The notes beneath the pieces were generated by a model that searched no databases, was not told the origin of the DNA, and saw nothing but the letters and a program-made list of their open reading frames with translations. Below are positions 24,801 to 30,784 of a DNA stretch of 48,374 nt, piece after piece. This stretch comes from WJLY01 sp964562405. GTDB lineage: Bacteria; Joyebacterota; Joyebacteria; Joyebacterales; Joyebacteraceae. Where the stretch lies: NCBI GenBank assembly GCA_964562405.1, contig CAZLTC010000012.1, positions 1-48,374 on the forward strand. Reading direction: 5' to 3'. Made by a program: the position numbers and the translations under genes. The stretch's first letter is position 1. Every line of letters begins with the position of its first letter.

Positions 24801-24893
24801 GACATGAGGCATCGGGTGTCGTCCGGGGTGTACTTTTGTCGGGTTGAGGCGGACGGGTACACAGGAGAGGCCAAGGTGGTGTTCCTGAAGTAA
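21825..24893 (+). CDS. Large secreted HExxH metallopeptidase-like protein with FlgD-like C-terminus
   Basis: A 1022-residue exported protein with a signal peptide (residues 1-23). The zinc motif A-C-H-E-F-T-H-L-I-W places ligands at His225 and His229 and the catalytic Glu at 226. Y-N-E-L-F-S-C-A-A-E-Y-L, 30 residues later, offers Glu256 or Glu263 as third ligand, gluzincin-like. Aromatic and Asp-rich beta domains fill residues 400-920, and about 20 scattered cysteines suggest disulfides. The C-terminus shows P-N-P-S-N-S, Y-N-M-A-G-R-V-V-R and S-S-G-V-Y-F, a sorting-type Ig domain like that of the upstream protein. Peptidase family and substrate are not recognised. Confidence 0.72.
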   Translation: MRLPAAVVSLMLVVTIVVPSAFGAVGDGGVGVTCAPDSVSDGDPGRGCPSWTTTSNDDFSLFDTFDYSPWIDLDVDLLISPDFDGVSIDEVSSTEAHNFLDALDAEFENRGNWDYTDLATAFESAHRSNYPYDASGTQYHFMLYQDCFDEDPPMVSEINHLDVYLVPNGVAHALSPYKDTKEDGSPVGQDIWHYNAVSVTDGDGNVIGGSDEEHWPRQSAQQACHEFTHLIWSSNGSTWSTLYREAASPNPPDYNELFSCAAEYLIRPEPDTLKWDVRYSYSLLNDMIGAAACVDPPASESYHDRNYNRYQLWGLFAAYLGYRFSDPEIENTLLSQWGRHYREVGGESGMERSLCGLAHVLSDADWADDIPGCPIWDGACRTARLFSDYGIARWVNDAGVDSAYYFGDDYSPYWDRGQFMKVDDGAGAFWELAKPPEFVLNGTNVGQWSEYPDTSDVNCPDGWYDYDHGGQYTHTCVPIKTDLWGSNYLVLRANTSVFTHDWTDTLFVELDWTGNMNPNVMLWVSVLEYSDSVDDLFLHGDLLTSVSTESYTTGWGQPSSIVVEVPNFRSGNNEAVVIVTTVTDKEFSINHDPTYKCLRRLDYDYPTSPLVDLEYSFRFKVEGHWNPPSGCPFVWSFGENGYVVDNNVLGNAFYESSDILDSYMLRARPAEYDGVYRLRLSEDERDHSRFDRVTLLAVDHDPGVDASVMPDGTVCTYTVSAVPIACYDSAGRDILDLVTANDGKTVSLSGDDWLEVFYDADDLGRVGGGVGVDGGPTPKNEVPPPGGRGGSVGPGVLDLSPLCYRANPTTGMLQSPDGLVSDGGGVRMIVTSPVDFAVDRLFLTRPADTVARTQECELLRASHSGTGICSDWMVSADGRYVDLRPGEDITLDFLAPASEPGVERDFVLQTKGYFQADDSEDSRDEPAAADIVALSARPNPSNSLAGVAFDITSPGGHIVARIYNMAGRVVRTVLNESGAEAGTRSITWDGKDDMRHRVSSGVYFCRVEADGYTGEAKVVFLK

Positions 24894-24918
24894 CGCGAGC
24901 TCGTGGTGGGGGATGCCC

Positions 24919-24942
24919 GTGGCGTGTCACTGCATGCGCCAC
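24919..24942. terminator. Hairpin between convergent genes
   Basis: GTGGCG (24919-24924) pairs with CGCCAC (24937-24942). The stem covers the stop codon of the minus-strand beta-helix gene and lies 26 bases after the stop of the plus-strand gene. There is no T-tract; weak evidence. Confidence 0.3.
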
Positions 24943-25952
24943 ATCGCCTTGAGCCGCCCCCACGTCGAGTGTTGGACCGGCGACGTGCATGTCCCACACC
25001 CGATTTCCGTTGCACCGATCGGCTCGTGCCAATCGTTGTTCTGGGGAAGTCCGGGCGAGTTCTCGCATAGGGTCACGTCGCCCGAGGGGATCCCGCAGAA
25101 TAGGGGGTCTCGGAACAGGTTATCGGCATGGTTGCCGCACAGGCTGTCGCCTCCGGCGTTTCCGAACACGATGCAATGGCCGAAGCTGGGATCGCCATTG
25201 CTGCATGCGATCGCCTGACCCTGTTCATTGAAGGCGATAACTGAGTTGGTGACAATGATGTCTGATTGGACGGCGCCGATCGCACTTCCATCTGTAGCGC
25301 CGTTGGATACGACGGTGCAACGTGTGAGCTCCGGGTTCGAGTGATCGTCGCAGCGCACCGCTCCTCCGCTTCCGCCGGCGGTGTTTCCTGTGAACGTGCA
25401 CCCGATGATGACGGGGTTAGACCCAGCAATGCAGGCGATCCCGGCGCCGTCACTGGTGGCCTGGTTGTCCTCGATCAGGCAATTCGTAATCACAGGCGAG
25501 GCCGCTATGACGCATGCGATGCCAGCTCCCTTGTCTGCCGTATTCTGTCGAATCACGCAGTTCTCGATGGTCGGTGATGCGAAGTCCTCGCAGTAGATGC
25601 CGCCGCCGTACCAGCTCCCACCGTTCCCATGAATCACGCTGAATCCTGAGACGATGACATCGGAGTCATCGATTCCGGAGAACACGAAGCCGGTATTCAT
25701 GTGATCGCAGTTGACAATCGTCGACTCGGGACCGGCTTGAGTCAACAGAGTGATCCCCTTGCCGAAGAACAGCAAGCCTCTGTTGGAGCTGCCGGTGTAC
25801 GTGTCGGGGGCGACGAGAACGGTGTCGCCGTCCGCGGCCGCCAGGATCCCGTCTTGAATGGTGGGTTGCTCTGTGGGGACACGAATCGTCGCTGCGTTCG
25901 CGGCGGTTGCCAGGAGCAGCACGCAGGCTGACGTGAGATGCTGGCGAGTCAT
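24927..25952 (-). CDS. Secreted right-handed parallel beta-helix protein
   Basis: A 341-residue exported protein. The ATG at 25952 has GAGGAGAG upstream and starts a signal peptide (M-T-R-Q-H-L...A-N-A-A). I-R-V-P-T-E-Q-P-T-I-Q-D-G-I opens a pectin-lyase-like helix. Coils of about 22-24 residues follow, of the form S-P-x-I-x-N-C-x-I-x-x-N-x-A with G-A-G-I-A-C or G-G-I-Y-C, making a ladder of cysteines. There is no polysaccharide-lyase catalytic signature. The end, S-T-W-G-R-L-K-A-M-W-R, is short, basic and aromatic, unlike the FlgD-like ends of its neighbours. Confidence 0.8.
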   Translation of the reverse strand: MTRQHLTSACVLLLATAANAATIRVPTEQPTIQDGILAAADGDTVLVAPDTYTGSSNRGLLFFGKGITLLTQAGPESTIVNCDHMNTGFVFSGIDDSDVIVSGFSVIHGNGGSWYGGGIYCEDFASPTIENCVIRQNTADKGAGIACVIAASPVITNCLIEDNQATSDGAGIACIAGSNPVIIGCTFTGNTAGGSGGAVRCDDHSNPELTRCTVVSNGATDGSAIGAVQSDIIVTNSVIAFNEQGQAIACSNGDPSFGHCIVFGNAGGDSLCGNHADNLFRDPLFCGIPSGDVTLCENSPGLPQNNDWHEPIGATEIGCGTCTSPVQHSTWGRLKAMWRMQ

Positions 25953-26033
25953 GATCTCTCCTCGCCCAGTCGGGGAGCGGTGTCCCGTGTGAGTGCGGGG
26001 CGGCTTCCCCGTATGATGCGATGACCCTTTGTG

Positions 26034-26063
26034 TGTATAGCACCACACCGTCCTCATGTGCAA
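26034..26063 (-). promoter_or_regulatory. Promoter of the beta-helix gene
   Basis: On the minus strand, TTGCAC (26058-26063), 18 bp, TATACA (26034-26039), about 80 bases upstream of the ATG at 25952. Confidence 0.5.
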
Positions 26064-26260
26064 GCTGCGTGCCGCAATGGGATCCGTCGCTTGATGCGCG
26101 GCCCGGACAAGATCGATCACGGAACTGCAGCCGGGTTCGGGCATTGGGTGCGGTTGTTGAGTAGGGGGTCAGGCTCGACTGCTGAGTGGAAATTCATATC
26201 TAGCCGCTGATTGCAGGCTTCAGCACAGCGAGGCACGGTCTGCGGCATCTTTCTTTCCTC

Positions 26261-26289
26261 TTGACGCCTGCACATGTGTGCAGTAACAT
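26261..26289 (+). promoter_or_regulatory. lexA promoter with LexA (SOS) box in the spacer
   Basis: TTGACG (26261-26266), 17 bp, TAACAT (26284-26289). The spacer holds CTGCACATGTGTGCAG (26268-26283): 7-bp inverted arms CTGCACA/TGTGCAG around TG, which also satisfies the CTG-N10-CAG pattern of the E. coli LexA box. TGCACA recurs just after the -10. LexA bound here would block RNA polymerase, giving autoregulation of lexA and whatever is co-transcribed. Confidence 0.8.
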
Positions 26290-26300
26290 GGTGCACAGAT

Positions 26301-26511
26301 GGGCAGTAGGCGCCCGCGGCGGTTCGCGGCTCTCATGCATGAGCAGAAGGTCGCGCCGCCACTGCCCGTCACTAAGCCAACAAGGCCGAGGTGTCAGGGC
26401 CGCGCGTTGGGCGGATAACGTGGGAAATGGTCAGCTCGCGCGCCCGGTCCGGAAACAGCGGGAATCCTGCGCGGCCCGCCTCGGCTTCTTTTCTTTGAGG
26501 AGCGAACTCTC
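26301..26511 (+). promoter_or_regulatory. Long structured 5' leader of lexA
   Basis: About 210 bases separate the promoter from the lexA ATG. GGGCAGT (26301-26307) can close onto ACTGCCC (26361-26367), enclosing GGCGG/CCGCC (26318-26322 / 26356-26360) and the perfect palindrome CTCATGCATGAG (26332-26343). The open frame crossing it (TTG 26261 to TGA 26515) has no good SD and noncoding-like composition. GAGGAG near the end is the lexA SD. Confidence 0.45.
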
Positions 26512-27144
26512 ATGACCGTCCGGGACGATCTCTCGACAGTCCAGAAGAAGATCCTCGAGTTCATCACCGAAAACATCCGCGACCACGACCGCTCTCCGAC
26601 CATCCGCGAGATCGGGGAGGAGTTCGGCATCTCCTCCACGAACGGCGTGCGCTATCACCTGAGGGTCCTCGAGGAGCGCGGATACATAAAGAGAGAGCGC
26701 GGCATATCGCGCGGCATCGAGTGGCGCGAGCATCACGTGCCCTCACCGGCCCGGGCCAACGCGAGCGAGATCCCGCTCGTGGGCCAGGTCGCGGCCGGTT
26801 CGCCCATCCTCGCCGTCGAAAACGTCGAGGGCGTGATGGCGGTCGACGAGATGTTCGCGGTGAACGACGAGTGCTTCGCGCTCCGCGTGAGCGGTGACAG
26901 CATGAAGAACGGTGGCATCTTCGATGGTGACATCGTCATCGTCCAGCCGCAGCCCACGGCGAGGGCCGGCGACGTCGTCGTGGCCCTGATAGACGATGAG
27001 GCTACGGTCAAAACGTACACGCGTGCGGACGGGCGCGTCGTTCTTCGGGCCGAGAACCCGGATTACGACGACATCGTTCTGGACGAGCGGAGCGGCGACG
27101 CGAGTGTCCTGGGTAGGGTCGTGGGACTCATGAGGAAGATCTAG
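26512..27144 (+). CDS. lexA: LexA repressor
   Basis: The SOS master repressor, 210 residues. The N-terminal winged helix contains S-P-T-I-R-E-I-G-E-E-F-G-I-S-S-T-N-G-V-R-Y-H-L. The self-cleavage site is V-A-A-G-S (Ala95-Gly96), and the catalytic dyad is Ser130 (S-G-D-S-M) and Lys167 (A-T-V-K-T). All residues needed for RecA-stimulated autocleavage are present. The promoter carries a matching operator. The gene is first in a long same-strand run of repair genes; the next ATG is 10 bp after its stop. Confidence 0.97.
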   Translation: MTVRDDLSTVQKKILEFITENIRDHDRSPTIREIGEEFGISSTNGVRYHLRVLEERGYIKRERGISRGIEWREHHVPSPARANASEIPLVGQVAAGSPILAVENVEGVMAVDEMFAVNDECFALRVSGDSMKNGGIFDGDIVIVQPQPTARAGDVVVALIDDEATVKTYTRADGRVVLRAENPDYDDIVLDERSGDASVLGRVVGLMRKI

Positions 27145-27154
27145 GGAGGGGATC

Positions 27155-27889
27155 ATGTCCCTGTTGGCGACGTTTATCGTACTCGCCCTGGCGATGGGCG
27201 TGTCGGACGCGCGCGAACCCGAGCGATCCGACCGATCGGACACCGCGATAGAGAAGCTCGTCAAGGTCGAGAGTCTGCCGGACGCGTCGCGCGGCGAGAT
27301 CGCTCTGCCCACGCCATCGCACGACGGAGGCATCTCGGTCGAGACGGCCATCCACGAGAGACGCTCGGTCCGGAGGTTCAGCAATGATCCCGTGACACTA
27401 GAGCAGCTCTCTCAGCTCCTGTGGGCCGCGCAGGGCATCACGGACAGGGAGGGGCTCAAGCGCGCCGCGCCGTCGGCGGGCGCCAGATACCCGATGGAGA
27501 TATTCGTCGTGGCCGGGCGTGTCGAGGGGCTCGAGTCCGGTGTCTATTGGTATGTGCCATCGAGCCACACGATCAACCTGCTCTCGGCCGGGGATCGGCG
27601 CGGCGAGCTGTCCGAGCAGGCGCTCTCCCAGGAGTCGGTGCTCGACGCTCCACTCTCGCTCATCATAGCGGGTGTATACGAGCGGACGATGGAGAAGTAC
27701 GAGGAGAGGGGCGTTCGGTACGTTCACATCGAGGTCGGAGCGGTCGCCGAGAACGTGTACCTGCAGGCGGAGAGCCTGGGACTGGGAACGGTCTTCGTGG
27801 GTTCGTTCTCGGACGAGGGCGTCCGAGACATCCTTCACGCCGAGGTCTCTCCCCTCGGCATTATGCCTCTGGGGGTGCCCGCCAGATGA
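27155..27889 (+). CDS. SagB-type nitroreductase-family oxidoreductase, exported or membrane-anchored
   Basis: A 244-residue FMN-dependent nitroreductase-fold protein of the SagB/ThcOx subgroup. The core begins at about residue 60 with A-I-H-E-R-R-S-V-R-R-F, then L-S-Q-L-L-W-A-A-Q-G-I and A-P-S-A-G-A-R-Y-P-M-E, ending G-x-V-F-V-G-S-F. A hydrophobic N-terminal signal (residues 1-18) suggests export. GGGAGGGG precedes the ATG. Its place directly after lexA suggests DNA-damage induction, perhaps for detoxifying nitro compounds or quinones; the substrate is unknown. Confidence 0.82.
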   Translation: MSLLATFIVLALAMGVSDAREPERSDRSDTAIEKLVKVESLPDASRGEIALPTPSHDGGISVETAIHERRSVRRFSNDPVTLEQLSQLLWAAQGITDREGLKRAAPSAGARYPMEIFVVAGRVEGLESGVYWYVPSSHTINLLSAGDRRGELSEQALSQESVLDAPLSLIIAGVYERTMEKYEERGVRYVHIEVGAVAENVYLQAESLGLGTVFVGSFSDEGVRDILHAEVSPLGIMPLGVPAR

Positions 27890-28239
27890 GACAGCGAACG
27901 GCTCCGGGACAACTTTGCAGGATCAAGCCACCAAGACCCGGGGACGAAGAGACCCGGACACGCGGGTACGACGTCGGACCGGACGAGATGCTCAAAGACA
28001 TCGGCGAGCCCGTGGCGGTCCTCGCCAGGTTCGGCAAGGGGCAGATCGACCCGCTGCGCTTCAAGTGGAATACCAGTGTTTACGACGTCGACCGAGTGAG
28101 CGGGAAGTGGGAGGAGCGCGAGGGTCAGTACAAGCTCTACTACTTCGGTATCGTGACGAAAGCGGAGGACTACTACGAGCTCATCTACAGCACGAGAACG
28201 ATGAGCTGGACGCTCTCGAGGACGGATTCCGAAGGGTAA
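27886..28239 (+). CDS. Small protein of unknown function
   Basis: 117 residues, no family recognised. The ATG overlaps the nitroreductase stop (ATGA), the main support for this start. An N-terminal basic stretch is followed by a compact region, P-V-A-V-L-A-R-F-G-K-G-Q-I-D-P-L-R-F-K-W and Y-D-V-D-R-V-S-G-K-W-E-E-R-E-G-Q-Y, ending Y-Y-E-L-I-Y-S-T-R-T-M-S-W. The beta-rich pattern Y-x-L-Y-Y-F-G-I-V recalls small single-domain proteins. No signal peptide or cysteine cluster. Confidence 0.6.
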   Translation: MRQRTAPGQLCRIKPPRPGDEETRTRGYDVGPDEMLKDIGEPVAVLARFGKGQIDPLRFKWNTSVYDVDRVSGKWEEREGQYKLYYFGIVTKAEDYYELIYSTRTMSWTLSRTDSEG

Positions 28240-28318
28240 CAGATGGCTTGGTCGCATACTGCGGCCAAGTAGCTCAGGGAAACAAGCGGTATCGGCCGAG
28301 CGAGGCCCGGAGTACATC

Positions 28319-28810
28319 ATGAACATGAAGATCCTCACGCCCGCCGCGACCTCGTGTTTCACGTACTACGAGTCGCCCATCGGTCTCATCGAGATAGAGA
28401 GCTCGGCAGGCTCGGTAACCTCGCTTACGTTCGTCGACGAGCGCCGTTCCGAGATGCTCAAGGACGAGGTAGGCGGCGAGGCCGTAAGACAGGTCGCCGA
28501 GTATTTCGAGGGCTCGCAACGCGAATTCGACGTCCCCGTCACGCTCAGTGGCACGAAGTTCCAGAAGCTCGTGTGGAAAGAGCTGTTGAGCATCCCGTTC
28601 GGGCACACGGTATCGTACGGCGACGTCGCCAGGGCGGTGGGCAAACCGACCGCGGTTCGCGCTGTCGGCGCGGCCAACGGGCAGAACCCGGTCTCGATCA
28701 TCGTTCCGTGCCACCGCGTGGTCGGAAGCGACGGGCGCCTGACCGGCTACGGAGGAGGCTTGTGGCGAAAGCAGTGGCTTCTGAAACACGAGGGCGGTCT
28801 GCTGCTCTGA
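28319..28810 (+). CDS. ogt: Methylated-DNA--protein-cysteine S-methyltransferase
   Basis: A 163-residue suicide repair protein that removes alkyl groups from O6-alkylguanine. The acceptor motif is I-V-P-C-H-R-V (Cys131), preceded by the Arg-finger helix T-A-V-R-A-V-G-A-A-N and by Y-G-D-V-A, and followed by L-T-G-Y-G-G-G-L. It is the short Ogt/AGT form without an Ada domain. ATG 28319 has GGAG upstream; an ATG two codons later is possible. The 79-bp gap before it contains a hairpin (about 28246-28268) without a T-tract. Confidence 0.93.
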   Translation: MNMKILTPAATSCFTYYESPIGLIEIESSAGSVTSLTFVDERRSEMLKDEVGGEAVRQVAEYFEGSQREFDVPVTLSGTKFQKLVWKELLSIPFGHTVSYGDVARAVGKPTAVRAVGAANGQNPVSIIVPCHRVVGSDGRLTGYGGGLWRKQWLLKHEGGLLL

Positions 28811-28821
28811 GGGAGAGAAAC

Positions 28822-29928
28822 GTGTCAGGCGACAAACTGAACGTCTACTGGAAGGAAGTCGACGACGCGCTCGTCGCGAGCATCCGCTTCAACGGAAAGC
28901 ACGGTGAGATAGGAGAACATCTTCGTAGGTTGTCGGAGTCGGTAGGCCCGCACGCGCATGGCCGTCCATTTGTCCTCTACAGGGGCGGGGGCGACATGGA
29001 GGTGTGCCTGCCGGTGACGGGGCCTCCCGACGACGACAGCAACGGGGGGCCCGCGCCTGGCGGGTCCCCCGAGATAATGTACGGCACGCTCGAGGGCGCG
29101 GTGATGATGTGCGCGCCGTTCGCGGGCGACATGGGCTCGGAGGAGACGGGTGGGACGCTCGGAGAGGAGTTCGGGAGGCTCTGGCGCCACACGGTCGAGC
29201 ACCACATCGGCGTGACCGAGGGACCGTGGCGAGAGGTCCTGCTCGACTACGAACCGGGCGCCGTCGGTCCGTACAGGGCGGAGCTTCAGATACCGATGCT
29301 CCTTCCGAAGTGGCTCGAGCGGCTCCGCGGCGGCCTCGACCGCTACGCCGGCATATCGGTGAGACAGCACGTGCTGGGCGGGAGCGAGCATCTCTCGCCT
29401 GCATCGAGCCCCTCCGAGAAGGTCGCGTGGATGAAGGGTGCCATGGCCCGGCTAGACGCGGCGGTCGAGGACGAGGATAAGAGGCGCGCCATTATGTGCG
29501 GCTGCGCGCACGTCTATCCCGCAGAGCGCATCGCGAGGCTCAAGAACGAGTACGAACGGCTCGGGAGCGTCGACGCGCTCCTCGAGTTCATCGCGAACGA
29601 TCCCGGGTTCGATGTGGCGCCGTACTACCGCGACCCCGGGAGAACGGGGAACGTCATCCTCATAGACAAGAACCCGCAGGAGCGCGAGAAGCACGCGGGC
29701 GCGACCGATCCTCTCATCAAGCGGGCCGCCGCGTGCCACTGCCCGGTCGTCAAAGCCGCGATCCTGGCCGGCGAGGACATGTCGTTCACGTTCTGCAGCT
29801 GCGGGACCGGATGGTTCAAGCCGGTCTGGGAGGCGATCATGGAGGCGAAGGTTTTGGTCGTCTGCGAGGAATCGGTCCTCCACGGCGACGAACGCTGCAG
29901 GTTCGCCATCTACCTTCCGGAGGAGTAG
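28822..29928 (+). CDS. GyrI-like effector-binding domain fused to a cysteine-rich C-terminal domain
   Basis: A 368-residue cytoplasmic protein starting at GTG 28822 with GGGAGAG upstream, 11 bp after ogt. Residues about 5-175 look like a GyrI/AraC-effector small-molecule-binding fold (A-S-I-R-F-N-G-K-H-G-E-I-G, central E-V-C-L-P-V, L-L-D-Y-E-P-G-A-V-G-P-Y-R-A-E-L-Q-I-P). Residues about 200-368 carry cysteines in M-C-G-C-A, A-C-H-C-P-V, F-C-S-C-G-T-G-W, C-E-E-S and C-R-F-A-I, similar to DUF6144/V4R-like domains. The Cys set could bind zinc or iron-sulfur. Function unknown; a damage or xenobiotic sensor is inference. Confidence 0.7.
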   Translation: MSGDKLNVYWKEVDDALVASIRFNGKHGEIGEHLRRLSESVGPHAHGRPFVLYRGGGDMEVCLPVTGPPDDDSNGGPAPGGSPEIMYGTLEGAVMMCAPFAGDMGSEETGGTLGEEFGRLWRHTVEHHIGVTEGPWREVLLDYEPGAVGPYRAELQIPMLLPKWLERLRGGLDRYAGISVRQHVLGGSEHLSPASSPSEKVAWMKGAMARLDAAVEDEDKRRAIMCGCAHVYPAERIARLKNEYERLGSVDALLEFIANDPGFDVAPYYRDPGRTGNVILIDKNPQEREKHAGATDPLIKRAAACHCPVVKAAILAGEDMSFTFCSCGTGWFKPVWEAIMEAKVLVVCEESVLHGDERCRFAIYLPEE

Positions 29929-29929
29929 C

Positions 29930-30784
29930 ATGCCCGAGCTTCCAGAGGTCGCGTCGCGCGCGAAGGAAATGCAGAAGCTCCTCGTTGGAAAGACGATTTG
30001 CGACATCGAGTTTCTCCAGCCCAAGTGCCTGAACGTACCCCCCGTTAAGTTCAGGAACGCTATGAAGGGCGCCGAGCTTCTCGAGACCACCTATCACGGC
30101 AAGTGGCTCTTCACCAGGACGACGAAGGGACACCTTCTCATCAATCTCGGCATGGGCGGGGACATGCTCCTCGTCGATGCCGATGAGATCCCGGAGAAGC
30201 GACAGGCCGTCTTCTATTTCGATGATGGGACGGCGCTCTCCATCCGCTTCTGGTGGTTCGGGTACGTCCACTACGCGGCCGACGGCAAGCTCGGCTCGCA
30301 CAAGATGAGCGCGAAGCTGGGCCCGAACGCGGTCGACATCTCGAAGGATGAATTCCGCGAGCTGCTGCGGGGCAGGCGGGGCGCCGTGAAGTCATTCCTC
30401 CTCGACCAGGATAAGATCGCCGGCATCGGCAACGCCTACGCGCACGACATCCTGTTCCTGGCGGGGCTCCATCCGCAGAGGAAGCTCGACACGCTCACGG
30501 AGGATGAGGTCGACGGGCTGTGGCAGGCGATACGCGACGGGCTTCTCCCGAGCCTCAGAAAGAGGGGCGCGTGGTACGAGCGCGATCTCAAGGGCAGGCG
30601 CGGCAGGTTCAAGATGGACGACATCCTGGTCGGTTACCGCGAGGGCAAGCCGTGCCCGACGTGCGGCACGAAGGTCGTGAAGCTCAAGACGGGGAGCAAC
30701 TCCACGTTCATCTGTCCGAAGTGCCAACCGCTCAAACCGAAGAAGAGGGTGGCGAAGACGGCTGCCAAGCGAAGGAAGAAATAG
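29930..30784 (+). CDS. Fpg/Nei-family DNA glycosylase
   Basis: A 284-residue base-excision glycosylase/AP lyase for oxidised bases. It has the catalytic N-terminus M-P-E-L-P-E-V (Pro2, Glu3), Y-H-G-K-W-L-F with the conserved Lys58, the H2TH element D-Q-D-K-I-A-G-I-G-N-A-Y-A-H-D-I-L-F and a zinc finger C-P-T-C...C-P-K-C. A Lys/Arg-rich tail follows the finger. The ATG is one base after the previous stop. Fpg versus Nei specificity cannot be decided from sequence alone. Confidence 0.9.
   Translation: MPELPEVASRAKEMQKLLVGKTICDIEFLQPKCLNVPPVKFRNAMKGAELLETTYHGKWLFTRTTKGHLLINLGMGGDMLLVDADEIPEKRQAVFYFDDGTALSIRFWWFGYVHYAADGKLGSHKMSAKLGPNAVDISKDEFRELLRGRRGAVKSFLLDQDKIAGIGNAYAHDILFLAGLHPQRKLDTLTEDEVDGLWQAIRDGLLPSLRKRGAWYERDLKGRRGRFKMDDILVGYREGKPCPTCGTKVVKLKTGSNSTFICPKCQPLKPKKRVAKTAAKRRKK

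Noticed and set aside
26261..26515. 84-codon frame from a TTG through the lexA leader, overlapping the lexA ATG
   Set aside because: Its start codon is the -35 hexamer of the promoter, it has no SD, and its composition is Arg/Ser-rich; the overlap with lexA looks coincidental.
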